Shown: positions 1-8,122 of the stretch, piece after piece
Layout: the number at the start of each line of letters is the position of its first letter
Numbering within the stretch: position 1 is the first letter of the stretch
Assembly: GCA_021782195.1 (NCBI GenBank)
Contig: JAJXVI010000023.1
Location: forward strand, 1-11,675
Source: a bacterium
GTDB lineage: Bacteria > Vulcanimicrobiota > Xenobia > RGZZ01
Reading direction: 5' to 3'
DNA length: 11,675 nt
The notes under the pieces: generated by a model
The model's database searches: none
The model's input: the letters and a program-made list of their open reading frames with translations, nothing else
What the model was told of the DNA's origin: nothing
Translations under genes and position numbers: made by a program

Positions 1-1
1 A

Positions 2-1912
<1,911 letters not shown>

Positions 1913-1913
1913 C

Positions 1914-2065
1914 TCCCAGAAGCGACTCGCCCGAACGCCGCACTGGCCGTCCACGTCCCCGTCGTCTTCCCAGAAGCGACTCGCCCGAACGCCGCACTCG
2001 CCGTCCACGTCCCCGTCGTCTCTTCCCAGAAGCGACTCGTCCGAGCGCCACACTGGCCGTCCACG
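1914..2065. repeat. 54-bp tandem repeat array, about 2.8 copies, in a convergent gap
   Basis: Three copies begin at 1914, 1968 and 2024, each opening with TCCCAGAAGCGACTCG. Copies 1 and 2 differ at about one base over 54 bp; two extra bases (CT) precede copy 3, which is more diverged and ends at about 2065. The array occupies almost the whole space between the kinase stop (1912) and the Cas6-like stop (2073). No variable spacer separates conserved blocks, so this is a simple tandem duplication and not a CRISPR array. I see no strong terminator hairpin in the unit. Confidence 0.9.
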
Positions 2066-2072
2066 GCAGATT

Positions 2073-3116
2073 TCACGAGCCCGGGGTGCGGGGGACCGCC
2101 TCCTCCCACGGTGCCCCGATGACATAGGCACCGAACCCGAACGTGGTAGACTTGCCCACGTGCGCATACGTGCCAGCTCTCAGCAGAGGAAGAAACCGTC
2201 GAGCAGTCGCATCATACGCAACGCGACCGATGAAACCGCCGATGCGATGCCGGCTGTGCTGCCGGTTCGAATACCGGTCCATTTCCACCCACTCGAGGTT
2301 GCCGTCAGCTTTCTTCACGGTCTGGGCCTGACGAATCAAGTCAACAAAATCAATTGCCAGTTTGCCAGGACCGTGAAGACGCATCACGAGGTCGAGCCTG
2401 CGGACCAGTGCACGAATCAACACGTGAAACGGCGGATCGTAGACCTGATTTCCCCGATACGTCAACCGAATCGGGGTGCGAAAAGTGATGCCAAGCGGAT
2501 CCTTGTCGCGACCTTCGTCCGGACCCTCCAGGGCCGCCAGGGTCTCCAGGTCAAGGCAGCGGGGTTCGTGGAGCAGGGCACCGCGCGGTTCACCCCCTCG
2601 GTAGAACGGATCGTCGTCTTCCGCGGCACGCGCGGAGATCACGCGAAAACGCGCCCCACCCTGACCGAGCCCACGCCGGGCCATTGCCTCGAAACAGAGC
2701 ACAAAATACGAAAGGTAGTTACATCCCCGTCCAAGCAGTGTCAGTCCAAGTCGAAAGCGCTCACCAGTTCGAAACTTGCGGGTCAGAAGCGGAGGCAACA
2801 AGACAAACGGGCGCGGAGCCTCTTCCGACGGGCGATCCAGTCCGCAATCAGCTCCGCTCTCGGCAGCGGCAGACGTCTCAAAGAGATATGCATAGCCACA
2901 GCGTTCGGGAAACGCGCAGGAGTTCTCACAAACAGGAACTGACCGCGGACCACTGCAGGCAACTTCCTTCAGGGAGTGTCCAAGCAGTCCTCGAAAAGTC
3001 GAGCCGGCAAAATCCGGCAGGAATACAGGGTCAATCGCCTCAAGGTCAAACGTCACGCGCACAACCGGCAGACCGAGAAATGCCGACGGGTTGACCAGGT
3101 ACCTGGTTACTTCCAC
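2073..3116 (-). CDS. cas6: Cas6-family CRISPR pre-crRNA endoribonuclease (RAMP), orphan in this window
   Basis: Product of 347 aa resembling the COG5551/PF10040 type of Cas6, a RAMP-fold nuclease that cuts pre-crRNA within the repeat. Visible signatures (GTG = residue 1): an N-terminal strand plus GSTFRGLLGHSL (38-49), matching the family's G-S-T-x-R-G motif; a cysteine cluster C54, C63, C67, C73 leading into GYAYLFET, typical of this subfamily; FRTPIRLTYRGN before the second RAMP domain; RYSNRQ (281-286); the GG pair 293-294; and the C-terminal glycine-rich loop HVGKSTTFGFG (319-329). I chose GTG 3116 because GAAGG lies 8 bases upstream and the homologous region starts soon after; the ATG at 3290 would add 58 unconserved residues and run into the divergent transporter. 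No other cas gene or CRISPR array is visible. The neighbours are a kinase (convergent) and a potassium transporter (divergent), so context gives no partner. The active-site residue cannot be assigned by eye, as it varies in Cas6. Confidence 0.82.
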   Translation of the reverse strand: MEVTRYLVNPSAFLGLPVVRVTFDLEAIDPVFLPDFAGSTFRGLLGHSLKEVACSGPRSVPVCENSCAFPERCGYAYLFETSAAAESGADCGLDRPSEEAPRPFVLLPPLLTRKFRTGERFRLGLTLLGRGCNYLSYFVLCFEAMARRGLGQGGARFRVISARAAEDDDPFYRGGEPRGALLHEPRCLDLETLAALEGPDEGRDKDPLGITFRTPIRLTYRGNQVYDPPFHVLIRALVRRLDLVMRLHGPGKLAIDFVDLIRQAQTVKKADGNLEWVEMDRYSNRQHSRHRIGGFIGRVAYDATARRFLPLLRAGTYAHVGKSTTFGFGAYVIGAPWEEAVPRTPGS

Positions 3117-3218
3117 GCAGTGGCCCTTCTTTCGCGGCGCATTTCGGCTCGTGCCCGCATCGAACCTGCACCGGATAGCGGCCCATTGTGGAGGAACACA
3201 CACCCCTGGCGTCGATTC
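3117..3218. promoter_or_regulatory. Divergent intergenic region between the Cas6-like gene and the transporter
   Basis: About 100 bases separate the two divergent starts, so both promoters should lie here. I cannot recognise a convincing -35/-10 pair on either strand, and the stretch is too short and unlike a c-di-AMP (ydaO) riboswitch. Confidence 0.35.
3125..3129 (-). promoter_or_regulatory. Ribosome binding site of the Cas6-like gene
   Basis: GAAGG on the minus strand, 8 bases before the GTG at 3116-3114. It supports this start over upstream ATG codons that would overlap the divergent transporter gene. Confidence 0.55.
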
Positions 3219-5153
3219 ATGTCGGGCATGAGCTCCATCATTGATCGGCTCCTGGGCCGACCGCTGGCCACTGCTGAAGAGGAAGGGCAACGCATCGGTG
3301 TACTGGCCGGCGTGGCCATTCTCGGACTTGACGGGCTCTCGTCGGCCGCTTACGGTCCGGAAGCGGCAATGGCGATCCTTCTCCCACTGGGAGCAGCAAG
3401 TCCACGCTACATCACACCGGTCACGTTGACGGTTCTGGCTCTCCTCGGCATTCTCTACCTCTCCTACCGCCAGACGATTCGCGCCTACCCCAATGGAGGC
3501 GGCTCATACACGGTTGCCCGTGAGAATCTCGGAGAAAACGCCGGACTCCTGGCGGGAGCCGCGTTGATTCTCGACTACGTACTGAACGTGGCCGTGGGAA
3601 TTTCTGCTGGCGTTGGCGCCCTGGTCTCCGCAATCCCGGCATTGCAACCGTGGATCCTGACCCTGTGCCTCCTGATCCTCGTCTTTATCACCATCGTGAA
3701 CCTTCGCGGTATCCGCGAGTCGGGCCTGGTATTCAGCATCCCAACCTACCTTTTTGTGGGAACCCTGGGTGGCGTCGTACTGATGGGGCTCTTCAAGACG
3801 CTGCTTAACGGTGGACACCCGATTGGAATCGTGCCCCCGCCAGCACTTCCCCCCGCCACGGAAGTCGTCTCGCTATGGCTCCTGCTACGCGCGTTTGCCA
3901 GTGGTTGCACGGCAATGACCGGGGTCGAAGCGGTCAGCAACGCCGTAAATGCATTCGAACCACCGACCACGGAGAAGGCTCAGGCCACCCTCACGCTCAT
4001 CGTGGGGTTGCTGATTGCATTGTTGGCCGGCATCGCCTTTCTATCGCACGTCTATGCCATCGGTGCAATGGAGGGTAGCGCGCCCGGTTACCAGAGCGTG
4101 CTCTCACAATTGACAGCGGCCGTCACCGGACGAGGGTTCGCGTATTACGTCACGATGGGGGCAGTCATTTCGGTACTGTGCCTGTCGGCGAACACGAGCT
4201 TCGCCGGACTCCCGCGCCTGCTTCGACTGCTCGCCGTGGACAACTACCTCCCGCACGCCTTTGCCAACCGCGGAAGACGCCTCGTCTATTCGCTGGGCAT
4301 CGTCACGCTTGCCGCGTTCTCGGCGATCCTGCTCTTCATTTTCGGAGGAATCACCGATCGCCTCATCCCACTCTTCGCCATCGGAGCCTTTCTCGCGTTC
4401 ACCCTGTCGCAAGCCGGCATGGTCATGCACTGGCGGCGCTCCAGACAGCCTGGCACCTTCCCATCACTCGCCATCAATTTTGTGGGATGTATCGCCACAG
4501 CAGTTGCGCTCGCAATCATCCTGGTTGCAAAGTTTGCGGAAGGGGCGTGGATCACGCTGCTCCTGCTCCCCGGACTGCTGTGGCTCTTCAACGCGGTGCG
4601 CGCCCACTATGAACGCGTCCACAAAGAGACCGCCCTCGACCACGTGGTCACCTTCGACAACCTGACTCCTCCCGTCGTGATTGTTCCCCTGCATCGGTTG
4701 AGCACCATTGCAGAGAAAGCGCTCCGTTTCGCGCTTGAACTCTCCCCAGACGTCGTGGCCGTTCACATCGCCGCCGACGAGGAAGAGAGCACCGCACTTC
4801 GCGAGCAGTGGAACAGGCAGATCACGCCCCCCTGCGTGGGCAGGTCGGTACGCCTGGTCAGCCTGTCTTCGCCGTACCGCATGCTGTTCGGTCCCCTTCT
4901 TGACTTTGTGGATCAGGTCAAGAAGCAACACGAGGACCGTCTCATTGCCGTGATCATCCCGGAACTTGTGGAACAACACTGGTGGGAACTCTTTCTCCAC
5001 AAACAGCGTGCCGCAGGCCTCAAAGCGCATCTGCTTTTACGAGGGGATAACCGCGTGATCATCGTCAACGTGCCGTGGTACCTCGGACGCGCTCCGGAAC
5101 TTGTGGGCGTCGGCCATCCACCGAACACCACCACTCGCGAGACGACCACCTGA
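3219..5153 (+). CDS. kimA: KimA-like potassium:proton symporter (APC superfamily permease with cytosolic C-terminal domain)
   Basis: Product of 644 aa with about 12 hydrophobic membrane segments over residues 25-460, followed by a soluble domain (about 470-630) of the universal-stress-protein-like type seen in KimA/YdaO (formerly annotated as amino acid permease). The first helix carries LDGLSSAAYGPEA and helix 3 carries LILDYVLNV. Asp38, Tyr45, Asp119 and Tyr120 have the same spacing as the potassium-site residues I recall for Bacillus subtilis KimA (Asp36, Tyr43, Asp117, Tyr118), which favours potassium over amino acids; Asn123 stands where I recall a Thr. The soluble domain has the pattern PPVVIVPLHRLS and IAVIIPELVEQHWWE. 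KimA activity is regulated by c-di-AMP in known cases; no ydaO-type riboswitch is evident upstream. The start is the first of two close ATGs (3219, 3228); neither has a well-placed ribosome site, since GAGGAA at 3191-3196 is 22 bases away. The C-terminal tail is Thr-rich. The family is sure; the substrate is likely. Confidence 0.9.
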   Translation: MSGMSSIIDRLLGRPLATAEEEGQRIGVLAGVAILGLDGLSSAAYGPEAAMAILLPLGAASPRYITPVTLTVLALLGILYLSYRQTIRAYPNGGGSYTVARENLGENAGLLAGAALILDYVLNVAVGISAGVGALVSAIPALQPWILTLCLLILVFITIVNLRGIRESGLVFSIPTYLFVGTLGGVVLMGLFKTLLNGGHPIGIVPPPALPPATEVVSLWLLLRAFASGCTAMTGVEAVSNAVNAFEPPTTEKAQATLTLIVGLLIALLAGIAFLSHVYAIGAMEGSAPGYQSVLSQLTAAVTGRGFAYYVTMGAVISVLCLSANTSFAGLPRLLRLLAVDNYLPHAFANRGRRLVYSLGIVTLAAFSAILLFIFGGITDRLIPLFAIGAFLAFTLSQAGMVMHWRRSRQPGTFPSLAINFVGCIATAVALAIILVAKFAEGAWITLLLLPGLLWLFNAVRAHYERVHKETALDHVVTFDNLTPPVVIVPLHRLSTIAEKALRFALELSPDVVAVHIAADEEESTALREQWNRQITPPCVGRSVRLVSLSSPYRMLFGPLLDFVDQVKKQHEDRLIAVIIPELVEQHWWELFLHKQRAAGLKAHLLLRGDNRVIIVNVPWYLGRAPELVGVGHPPNTTTRETTT

Positions 5154-5188
5154 TGGAGCGACGGAAGGCAGGGAAATGCGCACGAAAT

Positions 5189-5228
5189 GCCGTCCGGAGG
5201 AAAGCGCCTCCTCGGCGTTGAATTTCTT
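5189..5228 (+). terminator. Possible intrinsic terminator after the transporter
   Basis: GCCG-TCC-GGAGG (5189-5200), loop AAAGCG, then CCTCC-T-CGGC (5207-5216) can form a 5+4 base-pair stem with a small internal loop, followed by the moderately T-rich GTTGAATTTCTT. It lies 36 bases after the transporter stop. The T-tract is interrupted, so this is a tentative call. Confidence 0.4.
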
Positions 5229-5250
5229 ATGGTTATATAGTTTCCAAATC
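5218..5250 (+). promoter_or_regulatory. AT-rich patch, possible promoter of the PEP-CTERM gene
   Basis: An unusually AT-rich block in GC-rich surroundings contains TATATA (5234-5239) about 30 bases before the TTG start. A TTGAAT sits only 10 bases upstream of it, so no standard -35/-10 spacing is met; an unusual sigma factor or activator-dependent promoter is possible. Confidence 0.3.
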
Positions 5251-5270
5251 ACACCGGGGGGAACGGAACA

Positions 5271-5876
5271 TTGAGACCAAGACTGGCTGGACTTCTGGTG
5301 ATTGTGTTTCTTCTCTCGATGGCACCGGCAGCACGAGCGGTTGCCGTGGATATCGCATTGAACAAGACTGTCACGGCATATGCCAACGGGGGTTCAACGA
5401 TCTCCGGTACCATCAGCGACATTGTAAACGGCACACCCAATCCAGACGGTACTCCGTGGAGCACCTCGACCAACGCCTGGTGGACAGGGACTGCCCCCTA
5501 TCTGACCATCACGCTCGGTGCGAACTACAGCATTCAGGCGTTCACGGTACAGGCCGATGACAACGACACCTACGAGGTCGACTACTGGAACAGAGCGACC
5601 TCCTCGTGGACGCTGGCATACGCGGTCCCTGAGCAGTACACGACGCAAGGCGGCCTCCAGACGCGCCCGACCTACACGCTGAGCACTCCGATCGTCACCG
5701 ACCAGTTGAAGGTGTTTGCCACCACGGGTGACGGCTCGTACGCCATTGGCCAGGTCTACGCGATGGGCACGCTCGCAGCCACTCCCGAACCAGCGTGTAC
5801 CCTGCTTCTGGCATCAGTCGCCGCACTTGCGACGTGTGCAGAACGTCGGAATCGCAGGCGCACCGGCAGAGGGTAG
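5271..5876 (+). CDS. Secreted discoidin (F5/8 type C)-like protein with PEP-CTERM anchor
   Basis: Product of 201 aa. An N-terminal signal peptide (basic MRPRLAG, hydrophobic core LLVIVFLLSM, likely cut after ARA23) is followed by one beta-rich domain. Its opening IALNKTVTAY, the central DIVNGTPNPDGTPWSTST, LTITLGANYSIQAFTVQADD and YEVDYWN match the discoidin/F5-8C pattern of small exported carbohydrate- or surface-binding modules. The C-terminus has the tripartite PEP-CTERM signal: TPEP (171-174), hydrophobic stretch 177-190, then ERRNRRR (191-197), the target of exosortase in diderm, often exopolysaccharide-forming bacteria. The TTG start is supported by a G-rich Shine-Dalgarno (5256-5261) about 9 bases upstream and by the signal peptide beginning there. 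No exosortase or polysaccharide locus is in the window. The stop codon directly abuts that of the convergent protease gene. The ligand is unknown. Confidence 0.85.
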   Translation: MRPRLAGLLVIVFLLSMAPAARAVAVDIALNKTVTAYANGGSTISGTISDIVNGTPNPDGTPWSTSTNAWWTGTAPYLTITLGANYSIQAFTVQADDNDTYEVDYWNRATSSWTLAYAVPEQYTTQGGLQTRPTYTLSTPIVTDQLKVFATTGDGSYAIGQVYAMGTLAATPEPACTLLLASVAALATCAERRNRRRTGRG

Positions 5877-7049
5877 TCAATCGTGCTCAACGGTGCCTCC
5901 GCCGAGTTGCTTCACCGCTTCGTGCCAGCGCGGGGCTTGAGCACTCAGGGCCAGTTCATCGTACTGGCGCACGGCAATTGGAATCCTTAGCGGCGCGGCA
6001 GGTACGTACACCGAAAGACCGTGCGCATCCGGCCGCGGCATCGCAACACCGTCGGCACTGACATCCGTGGCGGTCGACGCCACCACCATGCTCGCCACCG
6101 CCTGATCCAGGGCGCGCGCCGCGGAAACCACGGCCGTCCCCTGCAAGCGCGCGTCGCCTGCGAGACGTTCCGTGAGAGCGCGCACGTCCTTGAGGTCCAC
6201 CAGTGGATGGTCCCAGGGTTCCCCCTCGCGGAAGTCGCGCATCGCGGAAATCTGCTCGCGCGCGATTCCAAGCGCGCCGGGCGTACGGATCAGCGCATCG
6301 CCGAGAACATTCAGCGCCGCCCCCACGGCCCCGGCCTGACTCTCGTCGAGCGCGGAAAGCATCGGCACCCTCTGCGGCGTGTGGGACGCCGCCTCCACCA
6401 GGTAACGCGCCGCATCGATGGGACGGGTCTGCGCAACGATGTGAGAGAACGCTTCTGCCAGCGGAATTCCCTTCCCCGCCTGCAGGCCCTGGGAAGCCAC
6501 GATGTAGCGGGCTTCGGGAGCCAGTTCGCTGGCCACCTCCGTGTTCCCCTCAAGACAAGAGTTGAGCACGAGCACGTCAGGGCTGAGCCCCACGTCACGC
6601 AGAGCCGCACGCGTCTCCTGCGGCGGCATCACGTGCCGACGCGCGGTATCACTGACCGAGCCCATGAATCCCGAACCGTGCCCCCCCAGGACCAGCAGGT
6701 AACGCTCGGCGGGCACGGCTTTCATTCCCCAGCGCAAGAAATCTTCAAGCGTGGAACGCACGGACATGTCTTCCGATGGCATGGAAAAGTCTTTTCCTGC
6801 CGCGGAACACACGCGCCGAATCTCCTGCGCCGTTCCGAGCTGCGCCGCAAGCTGGACGCCATCGGCAAGAGGCGTCTTCAGCACGTCGTCGAGACTTGCC
6901 TGTGCCGCCGGCGCAATATCGGGCGAGGCCGAACTGTACACGAGAATGCCCCAACGGGCTGCTGACTGAACTTCCATCGTGCTCCCAAGTATAGCACACA
7001 GGAGACTCATCGTACGCACGAGCAGACCAAGAAACCGGCTGCTTCTCAC
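5877..7049 (-). CDS. Secreted C11 (clostripain-family) cysteine protease
   Basis: Product of 390 aa. The N-terminus looks like a signal peptide (MRSSRFLGLLVRTMSLLCAILG, likely cut after VQSA30). The catalytic core shows the clostripain arrangement: a hydrophobic strand ending in the catalytic His in LLVLGGHGSG (His124), and 41 residues later a strand ending in the catalytic Cys in LVLNSCLEGNTEVASEL (Cys165), matching the usual N/D-x-C-L-M-G-x-x-E-V pattern. Family members cleave after basic residues and are often autoprocessed; no activation site is clear here. The GTG start at 7049 gives the basic n-region, but its ribosome site is weak; an ATG at 7010 would keep only the hydrophobic part. 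It is transcribed in the same direction as the sirtuin, 220 bases upstream, and ends back to back with the PEP-CTERM gene. Substrate unknown. Confidence 0.85.
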   Translation of the reverse strand: MRSSRFLGLLVRTMSLLCAILGSTMEVQSAARWGILVYSSASPDIAPAAQASLDDVLKTPLADGVQLAAQLGTAQEIRRVCSAAGKDFSMPSEDMSVRSTLEDFLRWGMKAVPAERYLLVLGGHGSGFMGSVSDTARRHVMPPQETRAALRDVGLSPDVLVLNSCLEGNTEVASELAPEARYIVASQGLQAGKGIPLAEAFSHIVAQTRPIDAARYLVEAASHTPQRVPMLSALDESQAGAVGAALNVLGDALIRTPGALGIAREQISAMRDFREGEPWDHPLVDLKDVRALTERLAGDARLQGTAVVSAARALDQAVASMVVASTATDVSADGVAMPRPDAHGLSVYVPAAPLRIPIAVRQYDELALSAQAPRWHEAVKQLGGGTVEHD

Positions 7050-7269
7050 TTCGTTCTTTTGTCTGCGCGCCCCCCAGGGAGGAAGCGCTCTGAGGCGCAG
7101 CGAGGCGCAGGGAAAGGTTCAGCAGGTGGTACGGGTTCGCGAACGACGACGGAGCAAGCCGGCGCATGCGGGTGCCCCGACACGCCTCACCTCACGCCAC
7201 GCCTCACGCCGGGTCCGCGACAGCGTCCTCGCCCAGGCCCTGACTTCCCTCCGCGCTTCACGCCACGCC
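7050..7269. other. Intergenic region with a 20-bp direct repeat, upstream of the protease gene
   Basis: This 220-base non-coding stretch should hold the protease promoter, but I recognise none. It is rich in CACGCC words. TCACGCCACGCCTCACGCCG occurs exactly at 7192-7211 and again at 7258-7277, where the second copy overlaps the sirtuin stop codon (7270-7272). Long reading frames crossing this stretch on the plus strand look like antisense shadows. Confidence 0.6.
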
Positions 7270-7277
7270 TCACGCCG
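7192..7277. repeat. Pair of exact 20-bp direct repeats, 66 bp apart
   Basis: The copies at 7192-7211 and 7258-7277 are identical, and the unit itself contains shorter TCACGCC repeats. The second copy covers the last codons and stop of the sirtuin gene, so the repetition extends from spacer into coding sequence. Confidence 0.85.
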
Positions 7278-8019
7278 CGCCACGCGCGGCCAGCGCACCC
7301 TCCACGAGCTGTGGCAGCAGCTCGCCCGCCGGTCCCCGCAGACTAAACTTCACCAGAAGAGAAACCGGGGTCGGCTCGGGATTGATTTCGATCACCGTGG
7401 CTCCATTGTGCACGGCCAGCATGATGAGCTGGTTTGCGGGAGACACCCGTGCCGACGTTCCCACGCTCAAGAAGACATCACAGCAGCGGGTCGCCTCGCC
7501 AGCCAGGCCGACCACGTTGCGATCCAGCGCTTCTCCGAACCACACCACGTGAGGTCGAAGCAGCGACCCGCACGCGCAGTGGGGCGGCAGGATGGCGGCG
7601 GCTGGAAAGTCCTGCACGGTGTCTTCACGAACACAGCGCGCCTTCCAGATCTGGCCGTGCAGTTCAAGCACGCACCGGCTTCCGGCCCGTTGATGAAGAC
7701 CATCGATATTTTGCGTGATCAAGATAACCGACGGCCAGTTCTCCTCCATGCGACGAATCGCCAGATGACCGGCGTTGGGCTCACAGGCGGCGATTCGTTG
7801 CTGGCGCCACACATACCACTCCCAGACGAACTGTGGGTCGCGTTCAAAGGCCTCGCGCGTGGCGAGGTCCTCCGCGCGAAACGTGCGCCAGATACCCTGC
7901 GGTCCCCGAAATGTGGGGACACCGCTCTCCGCCGACACCCCGGCTCCAGTAAATACGACCAATCTCCGGGCCTTGCCCAGGCAGGCGCACACCTCGCTCA
8001 TTTCTTCCAACATCGTCAC
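7270..8019 (-). CDS. cobB: NAD-dependent protein deacylase (sirtuin, CobB/Sirt5 type)
   Basis: Product of 249 aa, normal for bacterial sirtuins, which remove acyl groups from lysine using NAD+. Motifs (GTG = residue 1): NAD-binding FTGAGVSAESGVPTFRG (23-39), TQNIDGLH (102-109), catalytic His121 in LELHG, and RPHVVWFGE (155-163). Tyr69 and Arg72 in the WEWYVWRQQ segment match the Y-x-x-R acyl pocket of Sirt5/CobB, so desuccinylase/demalonylase activity is likely alongside deacetylation. The zinc ribbon is incomplete: Cys129 is followed three residues on by Glu132 rather than Cys, and the second pair is C148-A-C150 rather than C-x-x-C, though E. coli CobB is also irregular here. I chose the GTG start because GAGGAA lies 9 bases upstream; ATGs at 8067, 8046 and 8013 are alternatives. 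It lies between two genes on the same strand, about 100 bases after the upstream one, so co-transcription is possible. Confidence 0.92.
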   Translation of the reverse strand: MTMLEEMSEVCACLGKARRLVVFTGAGVSAESGVPTFRGPQGIWRTFRAEDLATREAFERDPQFVWEWYVWRQQRIAACEPNAGHLAIRRMEENWPSVILITQNIDGLHQRAGSRCVLELHGQIWKARCVREDTVQDFPAAAILPPHCACGSLLRPHVVWFGEALDRNVVGLAGEATRCCDVFLSVGTSARVSPANQLIMLAVHNGATVIEINPEPTPVSLLVKFSLRGPAGELLPQLVEGALAARGAA

Positions 8020-8028
8020 CCGATTACG

Positions 8029-8034
8029 TTCCTC
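8029..8034 (-). promoter_or_regulatory. Ribosome binding site of the sirtuin gene
   Basis: GAGGAA on the minus strand, 9 bases before the GTG at 8019-8017. It favours that start over the upstream ATGs at 8067 and 8046, which have no comparable site. Confidence 0.5.
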
Positions 8035-8122
8035 ATTATCTGGCATTCGCTCAAAGCGATAGCGCATGGAAGCGCATCATCAGGATGCCACTGCGCTCAA
8101 AAAGGAACTCCGACGGACCCGC

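Noticed and set aside
1914..2065. CRISPR array beside the Cas6-like gene
   Set aside because: The whole 54-bp unit is repeated, with no variable spacers; it is a simple tandem array.
1913..2072. Read-through extension of the kinase into the repeat (LPEATRPNAALAVHV peptides in frame after the stop)
   Set aside because: The TAG at 1910-1912 is clear, the downstream repeat changes phase by 2 bases before copy 3, and nothing indicates suppression.
2976..3218. Upstream extension of the transporter to the ATG at 2976
   Set aside because: It adds 81 basic, unconserved residues antisense to the Cas6-like gene; the permease homology begins right after 3219.
3117..3218. ydaO-type c-di-AMP riboswitch before the transporter
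   Set aside because: The leader is too short and I could not find the expected paired elements.
3117..3290. N-terminal extension of the Cas6-like protein to the ATG at 3290
   Set aside because: It would overlap the divergent transporter start and adds 58 residues without family similarity; the GTG at 3116 has a ribosome site.
6021..6965. 314-aa plus-strand frame opposite the protease
   Set aside because: It is an Arg/His-rich shadow of the C11 protease gene, which has both catalytic motifs on the other strand.
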